Shown one piece after another: positions 41,235 to 51,273 of a stretch of DNA of 64,000 nt. Within the stretch, counting starts at the first letter, position 1; every line of letters begins with the position of its first letter. The position numbers and the translations under genes are program-made. The DNA lies in the NCBI GenBank assembly GCA_019739225.1, contig JAHHDT010000005.1:868001-932000 (forward strand), read 5' to 3'. This DNA comes from Aquamicrobium sp. GTDB lineage: Bacteria > Pseudomonadota > Alphaproteobacteria > Rhizobiales > Rhizobiaceae. The notes beneath the pieces are model-generated. The model saw only the letters and a program-made list of their open reading frames with translations. It had not been told where the DNA came from and did not search any database.

Positions 41235-42287
41235 TTGAAGACGCCGAAGAAACCCGCTGCGGACCGGACCGTGACGATCAAGGACGTCGCGCGAGAGGCC
41301 GGCGTGTCTGCGATGTCGGTATCGAATGTGCTCAACGGCCGCGGCCGGATTTCGGAGGCGACGGCCGACCATGTTCGTGCGGTGGTAGAAAGGCTTGGCT
41401 ATCGCCCGTCGGTGGCTGCGCGGCGCCTGCGACTGTCCCAGCAGTGGACGATCGGCATGCTGATCGTGGTCGAGGATCCGGATTTCCTCAGCGACCCCTT
41501 CATCACCGCTCAGGTGACAGGCCTCACGAATTACCTGACGGCGCATTCCTACAGTCTCATCCTGCGAGGCATCAAACCGTCGGATTTCCGTACGACGGGC
41601 CTGTTCCAGGACATCGAGGCCGACGGAATGGTCGCGATCCTGTCCGGCGAGCAGGAGCAGCGCGAATGGTTCATTCAGGAGCTTTCCACGCTGCGGGTTC
41701 CTGTTGTGCTGATGCAGGAGCAGCGCCTTCCCGACGAGGCCGATTGCGCGATCATTCGTCAGGACGATTTCGGCGGCGGGCGGCAGGTCGGCGAGCATAT
41801 CCTGGCGACCGGCGCGAGGAATTGTTGGGTGCTTCTGCCGCAGGTCGAATGGGCCGCCATGCGCGCCCGCATGGCAGGCGCAGCCAGCGCATTCGCCGAA
41901 GCGGGTGCATCGGAACTCAAGATCGTCCGCTGCGGCGACGAAAGTTTTGAGGTGAGCTACGACGCGACCCTCCAGGCGTTGCGGCGGGGCCCGCCGCCGG
42001 ATGCCATCATCGGTGGCAACGATCAAATGGCCATCGCGGCAATGAAGGCGTGTCTCGATGCGGGCTTCAGGATTCCTGAGCAGGTGCAGATCACCGGCTT
42101 CAACGCCTTTGAAATCTGGCGCTATGTCGACCCCGTGCTGACGACCGTCCGATCGGCAGCCCACGCCTTGGGTGAGCGGGCTGCGGAAGAGCTGATTGCC
42201 CGTTTTAAGTCGGGCCAGTTCCGACAGCGCGAGATCGTTCTGCCGGTGGAATTCCAGCCGGGCAACTCGACGCGCTCTCCCTCCTGA
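41235..42287 (+). CDS. LacI-family transcriptional regulator
   Basis: HTH 'VTIKDVAREAGVSAMSVSNVLNGRGRISEATADHVRAVVERLGYRPSVAARRL'. Confidence 0.95.
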   Translation: MKTPKKPAADRTVTIKDVAREAGVSAMSVSNVLNGRGRISEATADHVRAVVERLGYRPSVAARRLRLSQQWTIGMLIVVEDPDFLSDPFITAQVTGLTNYLTAHSYSLILRGIKPSDFRTTGLFQDIEADGMVAILSGEQEQREWFIQELSTLRVPVVLMQEQRLPDEADCAIIRQDDFGGGRQVGEHILATGARNCWVLLPQVEWAAMRARMAGAASAFAEAGASELKIVRCGDESFEVSYDATLQALRRGPPPDAIIGGNDQMAIAAMKACLDAGFRIPEQVQITGFNAFEIWRYVDPVLTTVRSAAHALGERAAEELIARFKSGQFRQREIVLPVEFQPGNSTRSPS

Positions 42288-42333
42288 CATCGATGCCCCC
42301 CTCGCGACTTTGCAGATTTCGCGCACGACGCGT

Positions 42334-42370
42334 TTGACAACTTGAAAGATCGGTGTATCGTTAAATCAAA
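42334..42370 (+). promoter_or_regulatory. Candidate promoter with overlapping operator half-site
   Basis: -35 TTGACA (42334-42339), 16-nt spacer, -10-like TATCGT (42356-42361); TATCGTTAAATCA resembles the TAACGTTA motifs at 35488 and 38982. Confidence 0.5.
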
Positions 42371-42510
42371 AGGGGAGCAAGACGTTGCCGGCGATTGAAC
42401 CGGTGGTTGGGAGTAGCAGGCCAGATGCCGGCGCGAACTCCCGGATGATCCTTGCGAACACCTGTAAAGATGCCGTGAGAGAACGGTAGACGGCGTTGAA
42501 CGGAGCCTGG

Positions 42511-43374
42511 ATGATGATTGTCGACTGCCACGTGAACATCTTCAACGCCGACCAGTTTTCTCCGCCCGACGTCGATCTCAGCGGCGGCGCGCGCCCTGGC
42601 GGTGTGGCGATGGCGGCAGATGCGGATACGCTCTATTCGGCAATGAGCGAAGTGGACAAGGCGATCATCTTTTCCCTTCGCTACAAGGATTCAGTCGGCG
42701 TCGACGGCAACGACGAGGTCACTGCGGAGGCCGTGGCGAAATACCCCGACAAGTTCGTCGGCTTTGCCTGCGTCGATCCGCGCCGTCCCGACTACATGGA
42801 ATTGCTCGAGCATGCGATCGGCACGCTGAAACTGAAGGGCGTCAAGTTCGGCCCGATCTACAACAGCGTCCCGCTCGACGATCCGCGCCTGGATCCGGTC
42901 TACGCCTATTGCCAGAAGAACGACGTCCCGCTGACCATGCATATGGGCACGACCTTCGCGCGCGACACGCTGCTCGATGCCGGCCGGCCGCTGCACGTGG
43001 ACGCCGTGGCGCAGCGCTACCCGGATCTCAAGATGATCATGGCGCATATGGGTCATCCGTGGATGGACGAGTGCATCGTCGTCGCCCGCAAGAGGCCCAA
43101 CGTCTACACCGAGGTTTCGGCGCTGTGTTACCGCCCATGGCAGTTCTACCAGGCTTTGGTCTCGGCCCAGGAATATCTGATCACCGACCGTAACAAGATC
43201 TTCTGGGGAACGGATTTTCCGTTCGCGCAGGTCGGTGAATCGATCGAGGGGCTGCGAAACATCAATCGCCTTGTCGAGGGTACTCCGTTGCCGAAGGTCT
43301 CGCAGGAGACGATCGACGCGATCCTCCACTCAAATCCCTTCGACCACTGGTGGCATAGCCCCTTGCCGGTCTGA
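42511..43374 (+). CDS. Amidohydrolase family 2 protein, paralogue of 35659-36546
   Basis: 'LKMIMAHMGHPWMDECIVVARKRPNVYTEVSALCYRPWQFYQAL', 'IFWGTDFPFAQVGESIEGLRNINRLVEGT'. Start 42511 or 42514. Confidence 0.87.
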   Translation: MMIVDCHVNIFNADQFSPPDVDLSGGARPGGVAMAADADTLYSAMSEVDKAIIFSLRYKDSVGVDGNDEVTAEAVAKYPDKFVGFACVDPRRPDYMELLEHAIGTLKLKGVKFGPIYNSVPLDDPRLDPVYAYCQKNDVPLTMHMGTTFARDTLLDAGRPLHVDAVAQRYPDLKMIMAHMGHPWMDECIVVARKRPNVYTEVSALCYRPWQFYQALVSAQEYLITDRNKIFWGTDFPFAQVGESIEGLRNINRLVEGTPLPKVSQETIDAILHSNPFDHWWHSPLPV

Positions 43375-43417
43375 AGGTTTCTCGCCTGCATTCGAAAATT
43401 CAATGGGAGATTGTCAA

Positions 43418-44389
43418 ATGAAGAAAGTTCTCAGCTTCATGACGGCTGGCGTCATGGCTGCCGGCATGGCGTTGTCCACGGCGGCAGCAAGCGATTGGCC
43501 GAACCGTCCGGTCACGCTGATCGTTGCAGCGGGTGCGGGTGGCGGCACGGATGCGACAGCGCGCTGGCTCGCCTCGGGTCTGGAGCAGAAATTCGGTCAG
43601 CCCTTCAACGTGGTGAACCGCGCCGAAGGTGGTGGCATCGCCGGCATCACCGAACTCGCCAATGCCGACCCGGATGGCTACACCATCGGCATCCTGTTCA
43701 ACTACGCGCCTTTCCGCCTCCTTGGCATGGGCAGCCTGTCGGCGGAGTCCTACACACCGATCGCACAGTACAACTTCGACTATGCCGCGATCCATGTGAA
43801 GGCCGACAGCCCCATCCAGTCGCTCGCCGAAGTGCTCGAAAAGCTGAAGGCCGATCCGAATTCCATCACCATCGGCTGCGGCGCCGTCTGCCCCAGCAGC
43901 TGGAGCAGCGCTCTTTCCAAGGTGCTGATCGACAACGGCATAGACATCAAGGTTCTTCGCTGGGTGCCGAGCGCCGGCGCTGCCGCGGGTCTCCAGGAAC
44001 TCGTCGCCGGTGGCGTCGACATTCTCACCGCATCGCTGCCGGAAGCCGCCGCGCTCATCGACGCCGGCGAGGTCCGCCCGCTGGCCGTGCTTGCGCCCGA
44101 CCGCCTCGACGCCTTCCCTGATGTTGAAACCGCCGGTGAGCAGATTCCGGATGCCGCCCCCGGCGGCGTGTTCCGTGCCCTCGTTGGTCCTGCTGGCCTG
44201 CCGGAAGACATCGTGGTTCAGCTCGAAGAGGCCATGAAGGAAATTTACGAAAGCGAGGATTTCCAGCAGAAGATGTCCAACGCCGGTTTCGGTCTTCGGT
44301 TTGCCGATCGCGAAGGGCTTGTCGACTGGATGGCGACGCATGAGGCGGACACCGAAACGGTGCTTCGTGCAGCCGGCGCAATACAGTAA
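43418..44389 (+). CDS. Tripartite tricarboxylate transporter substrate-binding protein (TctC family)
   Basis: Signal peptide; 'WPNRPVTLIVAAGAGGGTDATARWLASGLEQKFGQPFNVVNRAEGGG'. Confidence 0.93.
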   Translation: MKKVLSFMTAGVMAAGMALSTAAASDWPNRPVTLIVAAGAGGGTDATARWLASGLEQKFGQPFNVVNRAEGGGIAGITELANADPDGYTIGILFNYAPFRLLGMGSLSAESYTPIAQYNFDYAAIHVKADSPIQSLAEVLEKLKADPNSITIGCGAVCPSSWSSALSKVLIDNGIDIKVLRWVPSAGAAAGLQELVAGGVDILTASLPEAAALIDAGEVRPLAVLAPDRLDAFPDVETAGEQIPDAAPGGVFRALVGPAGLPEDIVVQLEEAMKEIYESEDFQQKMSNAGFGLRFADREGLVDWMATHEADTETVLRAAGAIQ

Positions 44390-44444
44390 GCGCTGTCTGA
44401 GGTACGCACGGAAGGCATAGCAGGAGGCGGCGGAGACAGGTGCC

Positions 44445-44936
44445 ATGAAACTATCCGACATCCTTATGGGGCCAATCATCGTCGGGATAGGCATTGTCGC
44501 CCTCATCGCCGCCTCGATGCAGCCGAAGCCGTTCTTCGGCACGGGTTACGGAGGAGGGCTCTTCCCCACGGTGGTCGGGTGCGGCCTCCTCCTCGCCGGG
44601 GCCCTTCTGACCCTGAACGGCTGGAAAGAACGAGCAAGCCAGCCGCTCGTGGTCATAGGCGACTGGATAAGGTCACCCCGTCACATCGCCAATGCTGCCG
44701 TCGTACTCGGCGCACTTCTCTTCTACATCCTCTTCTCGAAATCACTCGGCTTCATCCTGGCCGGTTTCGTGGTGATATTCGTTACGCTGCTCCAGTTCAC
44801 CCGCGCGCCCGTTCGCTCGCTGATCGTGGCCGTGGCAACAACGCTGGTCGTGAAGATCGGCTTTCAGGACGTGCTGCTCGTGCCGCTTCCGTGGGGCATC
44901 CTCGAACCTTACGCGGGAGTCCTGACATGGAGGTGA
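44445..44936 (+). CDS. Tripartite tricarboxylate transporter small membrane subunit (TctB family)
   Basis: ~160-aa four-TM protein between TctC- and TctA-like genes. Confidence 0.88.
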   Translation: MKLSDILMGPIIVGIGIVALIAASMQPKPFFGTGYGGGLFPTVVGCGLLLAGALLTLNGWKERASQPLVVIGDWIRSPRHIANAAVVLGALLFYILFSKSLGFILAGFVVIFVTLLQFTRAPVRSLIVAVATTLVVKIGFQDVLLVPLPWGILEPYAGVLTWR

Positions 44937-46426
44937 TCTACGACGCTTTTCTGGCGCTCATGCGGCTGGATGTGCTGCTGGTCATCCTGCTGGCGTCGAT
45001 CTTCGGACTTTTCGTTGGCGCCATTCCCGGCCTGACCGCCACGATGGCAGTCGCACTGCTCGTTCCCGTCACCTTCTTCATGGATCCCCTGCCGGCCATC
45101 GCCGCCATCGTCAGCGCGAGTGCCATGGCCATCTTTGCAGGCGACATCCCCTCGGCGCTTCTGCGGATCCCGGGCACGCCGTCGTCTGCCGCCTATACCG
45201 ATGTTGCCTACAAGCTGACCATGGCGGGCAAGGGAGAGCTGGTGCTCGGCGCCTGCGTCGTCACCTCGGCGGTGGGCGGGCTGTTCGGCGGCGTCTTTTT
45301 GATGTTCTTCGCACCGGCCGTCGCCAAGTTCGCTCTCAATATGAGCAGCTACGAATATTTCTGGCTCGTCTGCCTTGGGCTCACGTCTGCAGCGTTCATC
45401 GCGCCCGGCAGTGCGATCAAAGGCATGATCTCCCTTTTCCTTGGCCTTCTGGTCGCGATGGTCGGCCTGTTTCCGGTGACCGGCCAGCCGCGCTTTACCT
45501 TCGGCAGCACCGCCCTCTATGGCGGGGTCGGGCTTGTCGCAACGCTGATCGGCATGTTCGCGATCGCCGAAATTCTCCGCTACGCGCTATCCCGCGATCC
45601 GCTGCCGCCGATGGCGACAAACAAGATCGGCAACATCTTCAAGGGCCTGGCGCCCGAGCTGTGGCGTTATCGACGGGGGTTCGGCAGCGGCATCGTGGTC
45701 GGCACCGTTACCGGGCCGCTGCCGGGTGCAGGCGCCGACATCGCCGCGTGGATCTCATATGCGCTGTCGCGCCGCTTCTCGATCAACCGCAAGGAGTTCG
45801 ACAAGGGCAACCTCGAAGGCATCGTTGCTGCCGGCGCGGCCAACAACGCCAGCGTGTCGACTTCCTACGTGCCTGCGACGGTTCTCGGCATTCCCGGCGA
45901 TTCCATGACCGCGATCGTCATCGGGGTGCTGTTCATCAAGGGTCTGACCCCCGGCCCCGCGATCTTCCAGAACCAGCCGACACTCATCTACGGCATCTTC
46001 CTGTCCTTTATCCTGGCAAACCTGCTGATGATCCCGCTTGGCTATGCCGCCATCAAGCTGTCGCGCTATATCCTCGATGTTCCGCGTGCCTATCTCATGC
46101 CGATCATCCTGCTCTTTTGCGTCGTAGGCGCGTTTGCGATGGACAACACGCTGAGCGCGGTCGTCACCATGCTCGTCTTCGGCGTCGTCGGCTGGTTCAT
46201 GGAAGAAAACGGCTTTCCGATCGCGCCCGCTCTTCTCGGCGTGGTGCTGGGGCGGATGCTGGAGGAAACGTTTCTGACCTCGATGATCAAGGCCCAGGGT
46301 GACTTTCTGCAATTCTTCTCGCGCCCCATTTCGGCAACGCTCGGTGTGATTACCATCCTTATCTGGTTGTCGCCGCTGGTCATGCTGCTCCTGAAACGGG
46401 CGGGGCGGCGTCGGGCCGAGGCCTGA
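44927..46426 (+). CDS. Tripartite tricarboxylate transporter large membrane subunit (TctA family)
   Basis: 'GLFVGAIPGLTATMAVALLVPVTFFMDPLPAIAAI', 'GIPGDSMTAIVIGVLFIKGLTPGP'; ATG 44927 overlaps the tctB-like stop. Confidence 0.93.
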   Translation: MEVIYDAFLALMRLDVLLVILLASIFGLFVGAIPGLTATMAVALLVPVTFFMDPLPAIAAIVSASAMAIFAGDIPSALLRIPGTPSSAAYTDVAYKLTMAGKGELVLGACVVTSAVGGLFGGVFLMFFAPAVAKFALNMSSYEYFWLVCLGLTSAAFIAPGSAIKGMISLFLGLLVAMVGLFPVTGQPRFTFGSTALYGGVGLVATLIGMFAIAEILRYALSRDPLPPMATNKIGNIFKGLAPELWRYRRGFGSGIVVGTVTGPLPGAGADIAAWISYALSRRFSINRKEFDKGNLEGIVAAGAANNASVSTSYVPATVLGIPGDSMTAIVIGVLFIKGLTPGPAIFQNQPTLIYGIFLSFILANLLMIPLGYAAIKLSRYILDVPRAYLMPIILLFCVVGAFAMDNTLSAVVTMLVFGVVGWFMEENGFPIAPALLGVVLGRMLEETFLTSMIKAQGDFLQFFSRPISATLGVITILIWLSPLVMLLLKRAGRRRAEA

Positions 46427-46489
46427 CAGGCGCGGAGCCGAGTCAAACCGTCGAATCTATAGCCAGGCGTCGTCCTGGAAGGAGGCACT

Positions 46490-48226
46490 GTGTCCCGCAA
46501 GAAGGCAGACGAGCAAAAGCGCATGCGCAGCGCCGAGTGGTTCGGGCGCGAAGGCAAATACGGCTTCATCCCGCGAAGCTGGATGCGCAGCCAGGGCTTC
46601 GGACCGGAATTGTTCGACGGCAGGCCGGTCATCGGCATCTGCAATACTTGGTCTGAGCTGAATCCGTGCAACCGGCATCTGCGCGAGCTCGCCGAGCATG
46701 TGAAGCGCGGCGTCCTCCTGGCAGGGGGCTACCCGCTCGAGTTCCCGGTAATGAGCCTCGGCGAGCCGCTGATGCGGCCGACGACCATGATGTTCCGCAA
46801 CCTGGTGAGCATGGATGTCGAGGAGACGATCCGCGCCAACCCGATAGATGGCGTCGTGCTGCTTGCCGGTTGCGACAAGACAACGCCCGCGCTGCTCATG
46901 GGTGCTGCAAGCTGCGACATCCCGAGCATCCTGGTTTCCGGCGGCCCAATGCTCAATGGTCGTTTCAGGGGACATGATCTGGGATCCGGCACCGATGTCT
47001 TCCGCTTCGACGAGGAGTACCGCTCCGGCCGGCTCAGCAAGGAAGACTACGAGGAAGCCGAAGCCGCGATGAGCCGTTCGGCCGGATCGTGCATGACGAT
47101 GGGGACCGCCTCGACGATGGCTTCGCTGGCCGAGGCGTTGGGGATAGCCTTGCCGATGAACGGAGCGATCCCCGCCGTCGACAGCCGGCGCAGGCGCCTG
47201 GCGGAGGAAGCAGGTCACCACATCGTTTCACTCGTGCGTGGCGGCATCTCCATCTCGCGTATCCTGACCCGTGCCGCGTTCGAAAACGCGATCATGGTCA
47301 ACGGCGCCATCGGCGGTTCCACCAACGCCGTCGTCCATCTGCTGGCGCTGGCCGGCCGCCTCGGCGTGCCGCTGTCATTGGATGACTGGGACAGGCTTGG
47401 CGCGGGCGTGCCGTGCCTCGTCGACCTGAAACCCTCCGGGCGCTTCCTGATGGAAGACTTCTTCGATGCCGGCGGCGTTCCCGCGGTGATGAAGCGTATC
47501 GAGGATCTGCTGCATCTGGATGCCCCAACCGTCGAGGGCGGCACACTGCGGGCACGCCTGACGAAGGCTGACTGCTACAACGACGAGGTGATCCGTATCC
47601 GTGACAAGCCGGTTTCTTCTCAGGGAGGGATCGTCGTGCTGCGTGGCAATCTGGCGCCCGAAGGCGCGGTCATTAAACCGTCAGCGGCCTCGCCGGAATT
47701 GATGTCGCATCGCGGCAAAGCCATCGTTTTCGAGAACGTGGAGGACTATCGCGCCCGAATAGACGATCCGGACCTGCCGGTCGATGAAAGCTCGGTTCTG
47801 GTGCTCAAATGTGCCGGCCCCGTCGGCTACCCAGGCATGCCCGAAGTCGGCAACCTCGCCTTGCCGACAAAGCTCGTCCGGCGCGGGATCACCGACATGG
47901 TGCGCATTTCGGATGGGCGCATGAGCGGCACCGCCTACGGTACCGTCGTTCTGCATGTTTCCCCGGAATCGGCGGTAGGGGGACCGCTCGCACTCGTCCG
48001 CACGGGTGACGAAATCGTTCTGGACGTGTCAGGTAACCGGCTGGAGCTTCTGGTCGACCAAGACGAACTATCGCGTCGCCGCACCGAACTCGAACTGCCG
48101 GACGCGCATTTCGAGCGCGGCTATGGGCAGATGTTCACAAGATCGGTTCAGCAGGCGCATCTCGGCGTCGATTTCGACTTCCTGGTGGGCGCGACGAAGC
48201 TTGCGAAAAGCAAAGAGTCTTTCTGA
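46490..48226 (+). CDS. IlvD/Edd-family dihydroxyacid (sugar-acid) dehydratase
   Basis: 'GICNTWSELNPCN', 'LLAGCDKTTPALLMGAAS', 'GSCMTMGTASTMASLAEALGIALP', 'SDGRMSGTAYGTVVLHVSPE'. Confidence 0.93.
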   Translation: MSRKKADEQKRMRSAEWFGREGKYGFIPRSWMRSQGFGPELFDGRPVIGICNTWSELNPCNRHLRELAEHVKRGVLLAGGYPLEFPVMSLGEPLMRPTTMMFRNLVSMDVEETIRANPIDGVVLLAGCDKTTPALLMGAASCDIPSILVSGGPMLNGRFRGHDLGSGTDVFRFDEEYRSGRLSKEDYEEAEAAMSRSAGSCMTMGTASTMASLAEALGIALPMNGAIPAVDSRRRRLAEEAGHHIVSLVRGGISISRILTRAAFENAIMVNGAIGGSTNAVVHLLALAGRLGVPLSLDDWDRLGAGVPCLVDLKPSGRFLMEDFFDAGGVPAVMKRIEDLLHLDAPTVEGGTLRARLTKADCYNDEVIRIRDKPVSSQGGIVVLRGNLAPEGAVIKPSAASPELMSHRGKAIVFENVEDYRARIDDPDLPVDESSVLVLKCAGPVGYPGMPEVGNLALPTKLVRRGITDMVRISDGRMSGTAYGTVVLHVSPESAVGGPLALVRTGDEIVLDVSGNRLELLVDQDELSRRRTELELPDAHFERGYGQMFTRSVQQAHLGVDFDFLVGATKLAKSKESF

Positions 48227-48702
48227 AGGCTGCATATCTGCCGAAGCCATTGCGGCACTCTTGGGCGGTGCTGTCGAGGCACTCATTGATCGTTGGAGCC
48301 AGATTGATCAGTGTCCGCAGAAGCGGCGCTTCCAATGGTGTGGGTCACGACAAACGCGCGATGGGCTCTTGCCTGCGCCGACCGGGTGACGTGCTGCAAG
48401 AGATGAGCGGTCGCGAAATCATCGTCTACTTCGATTGAACAATGTTGCACCCTGCAGCACGCGATACATCATTGCTTGCAGCGTCCTCACGGGAGAATGC
48501 TCTTGCAGGCCAATTTCTGCAAATATTTCAATCAGATAAAATGGTGCTGCGAGAGAGGATTGAAATCGAGCCGGAGCCAATAAAATCAATAGGTTACGAA
48601 GCGTTTTGTAACATTGTGACGGACTGAAAAACGGGCGCGCAAGGGCGGTTTCTGGAACCTTGGCGTGCACCTTCTGGAACATCGTCACGCGTTGTCGATG
48701 GA

Positions 48703-49314
48703 TCAAACGAAGGGCGGAGCTTTGAGCCGGGCATCGACTTCGTATGCAAGCTCATACAAAACCTCGTAAACCGCGTTCTCTTGCTTCAGGTAGTCCTCAT
48801 ATGTGGCATCCACCGCCTGCCCGTGCGCGATCCCATTTCGTTTACCCACAAGTGCTTTTAGCAGTATTCGGTTCTTCTCGATTGAAGCGCATTTTATGTC
48901 CGCAAGGGTTAAAAGGTCTTCTAGAACGCCGGGCCATAAGTTTGATCTCGTATCAACCTCTGGAAAGTTCGGCTTTTGCGCTCCGGTCGTCGCGGCAAAG
49001 GTCTCCAGCATTTGAAGAAAGTCGGAGGCCGGCAAGCTACGTATGCGCTTCAGTTCAACAAATAAAGCATACTCTTTCGTTTTGGGCGGCAATAATTGAC
49101 ACGATGCAACCGTTCGCGCCGCTCGCTCGAAGAACAATGTTAGGCAGAATTTGGCATAACCCTCGTAGTGAGCATACAGCAGACTCCAAGCGGCACGGGC
49201 AAGAACACCGTGTTGCTTCGCAGTTACATCCTTCCGCTGGAGAAAGACCTTCAACAACGCGAGTTCTGTCTCCCTCCAACCAAGATCGGCTGTGAGTTCG
49301 TCAATCGCTTCCAT
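48703..49314 (-). CDS. HEPN-domain protein (MAE_28990/MAE_18760-like)
   Basis: All-helical; 'LVGKRNGIAHGQAV' fits the HEPN Rx4-6H motif; 'LLYAHYEGYAKFCLTLFF' resembles MAE_28990-type N-termini; start overlaps the upstream DUF262 gene. Confidence 0.8.
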   Translation of the reverse strand: MEAIDELTADLGWRETELALLKVFLQRKDVTAKQHGVLARAAWSLLYAHYEGYAKFCLTLFFERAARTVASCQLLPPKTKEYALFVELKRIRSLPASDFLQMLETFAATTGAQKPNFPEVDTRSNLWPGVLEDLLTLADIKCASIEKNRILLKALVGKRNGIAHGQAVDATYEDYLKQENAVYEVLYELAYEVDARLKAPPFV

Positions 49315-50395
49315 TAGCGAGCGCCAAAAGATGATTTTTCACCACGGCAATACGGCTATTAAATTTCTGGATGGAGTTTGCTCCCGGTCCCGTGGAATTC
49401 ACGAATTCCTCCGAAGCAAACGCCGCCATCAACCGAGCCCGTAAAGTCGCACCCTCTATGCCGGAAATGGCATCAAACTCGTCGGTAATCGCTCCTACGA
49501 CTGCCTCAAAATATGCTGGGGCAAGTCGTCCAGTGGGCTCGCCATGAGAATTGTAACGAGAAAAAGCCCCGTCCCCGAAGGTCTCTGATATCAAACCAAA
49601 CACCTTTCGAAATAATACATCCTCGGAATCAATATCAAATTCCTTATTTCGTAAAAGGATATCCTCCATATAGTTGTTGAGCCATTCTTCAATGTTTCCT
49701 TTGAATCCTTCACGATAATTCTTTACTGCAAAGAACCGCAATACGAGCTCTTCGTCTGCTCGCATATCTTTGTTGATCGCCGGAAGCCGAGCGATCGCCC
49801 CCTCGAATTCGTCTATCTTTGCCCAATTTTGAAGAGCAGAATAAAATACTTCACCTCCGTCAATCATTCGTGAAGAGCAGTTTCTTATTTCCTGGGCGGA
49901 AAGCAGGGAGCCGCCTGTATTAAGGCGTTTAAACATCTCATATTTAACAAATTGATCTCCGGATTTCTTAATGATGATAGCGCGAATAGGAGTCCGCTTG
50001 ATTTTAAGCTTCAGAGAGGTTGATAAATCATCAAATTTCACCCCGTTAAGGGTCTTAAGGATATCGCACCCTTCTAAAACTAGTTCCGGTTGTTCGATCG
50101 CGGTGTGATCAAGAAATTGGAGGACCGAGCTTGTTCGCTGCAAACCGTCTATAAGTTCGAGAACATTGTCTTCATTCTCGACAAGAAAAATAGGCGGGAT
50201 CGGCAGTCGAAGTATGACCGACTCGATCAAGCGCGATCGCTGCTCGTTGCTCCAGCGGAAAAGCCGCTGATATTCCGGACGGATGATTATCTCTTTGTCG
50301 CGGTGAAGATTAAGAAGTTCGCCAAATGAAAAATCGACGGCATCCGTCGAGATTTCACTGTCAAGCGTAGACTCATCAAGCATTGGATTCTCCAT
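49301..50395 (-). CDS. DUF262 domain-containing protein
   Basis: 'IIRPEYQRLFRWSNEQRSRLIESVILRLPIPPIFLVENEDNVLELIDGLQRTSSVLQFL' is the DUF262 (ParB-like) signature; internal ATG (50395) preferred. Confidence 0.88.
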   Translation of the reverse strand: MENPMLDESTLDSEISTDAVDFSFGELLNLHRDKEIIIRPEYQRLFRWSNEQRSRLIESVILRLPIPPIFLVENEDNVLELIDGLQRTSSVLQFLDHTAIEQPELVLEGCDILKTLNGVKFDDLSTSLKLKIKRTPIRAIIIKKSGDQFVKYEMFKRLNTGGSLLSAQEIRNCSSRMIDGGEVFYSALQNWAKIDEFEGAIARLPAINKDMRADEELVLRFFAVKNYREGFKGNIEEWLNNYMEDILLRNKEFDIDSEDVLFRKVFGLISETFGDGAFSRYNSHGEPTGRLAPAYFEAVVGAITDEFDAISGIEGATLRARLMAAFASEEFVNSTGPGANSIQKFNSRIAVVKNHLLALANGSD

Positions 50396-50481
50396 CGTTG
50401 CCGGGAACATATCCTGCGGGGTTTGTCCGAGCAATGACGCGACAAGCCCCGCCCGCTCCCGGTGCGGGAGGGGACAGGAGT

Positions 50482-51135
50482 TTATGGCAAGAAGTCGAGG
50501 ACGAGCGCTATGAGCTTCTTGATGAGCTGGCTGGTCGCCTCGTCTCTCGCCTTCTTGGCGAACCATGCGAGCGAAGGCAGCAACAGACGCCGGATCAGTC
50601 CCGCGTCGGCTTGGTCCGCCTGAAGGAGTCGATTTCCTGCCTCTAACTCGGCGAGCCGCTGGCTTACCTCTGCACCGCCCTCGGCAATTAGTTCGTTATC
50701 TCCTTTAAGTTCTCGAATTCGTTCCCGAAGCGCTTCATCCAATTGTTTGAAAGCCTCGGACGAACGATCGATCGTGATTGGTGCGGCTTCCACGATGGCG
50801 GTCGCGTCCACATGAAATGGGCCTCTTTCCTCGGCTTCATCCATGAGTTCATAGATGTCCGAGCCCCGCTCGTTGGCAGCCGTTTCGGCAGCGCGCAGGC
50901 CGCTGCCTGTAAGGTGGTGAGCGTCCCCATGAGTTCCGAGAAGAACGTCACCAATCAGCCGCTCCCGTGCTAGCTCTCGCACCGCCTCGGGAATCCAGCT
51001 ATTTGGGAAACGCCCGTCGATGGTTTTTGCAACGTCATTCACCAAGAAATCTGTATCAAGATCGCCCTCCACCGCTACTGCAATGGCAACTAGCAACTCG
51101 CTTTTGAAGTCTGTGTAAGAAAGCCGTTCGACCAT
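50482..51135 (-). CDS. Hypothetical protein, C-terminal helical/amphipathic segment
   Basis: ORF with start MVERLSYTDFKSELL; no recognised domain. Confidence 0.6.
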   Translation of the reverse strand: MVERLSYTDFKSELLVAIAVAVEGDLDTDFLVNDVAKTIDGRFPNSWIPEAVRELARERLIGDVLLGTHGDAHHLTGSGLRAAETAANERGSDIYELMDEAEERGPFHVDATAIVEAAPITIDRSSEAFKQLDEALRERIRELKGDNELIAEGGAEVSQRLAELEAGNRLLQADQADAGLIRRLLLPSLAWFAKKARDEATSQLIKKLIALVLDFLP

Positions 51136-51273
51136 CGAATCCCCCTTGGCCTCGCTAAACTTTAGCAGGTAATCGATCAGGTCAACCGGCGATGATGCGA
51201 TAAGGGAATAGCCCGCCGGGTAGACTCGGCGAGCTTCTGTCATGCTGCCGGTGATCGGTGGCATCAAGGCGCG

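Noticed and set aside
48227-48702. tRNA attachment site at the left end of the element
   Set aside because: No tRNA-like sequence found; att repeats cannot be determined without the other end.
48419-48706. 95-aa minus ORF between the dehydratase and HEPN genes
   Set aside because: Atypical composition, no family recognised; the 48.2-48.7 kb stretch looks noncoding/junctional.
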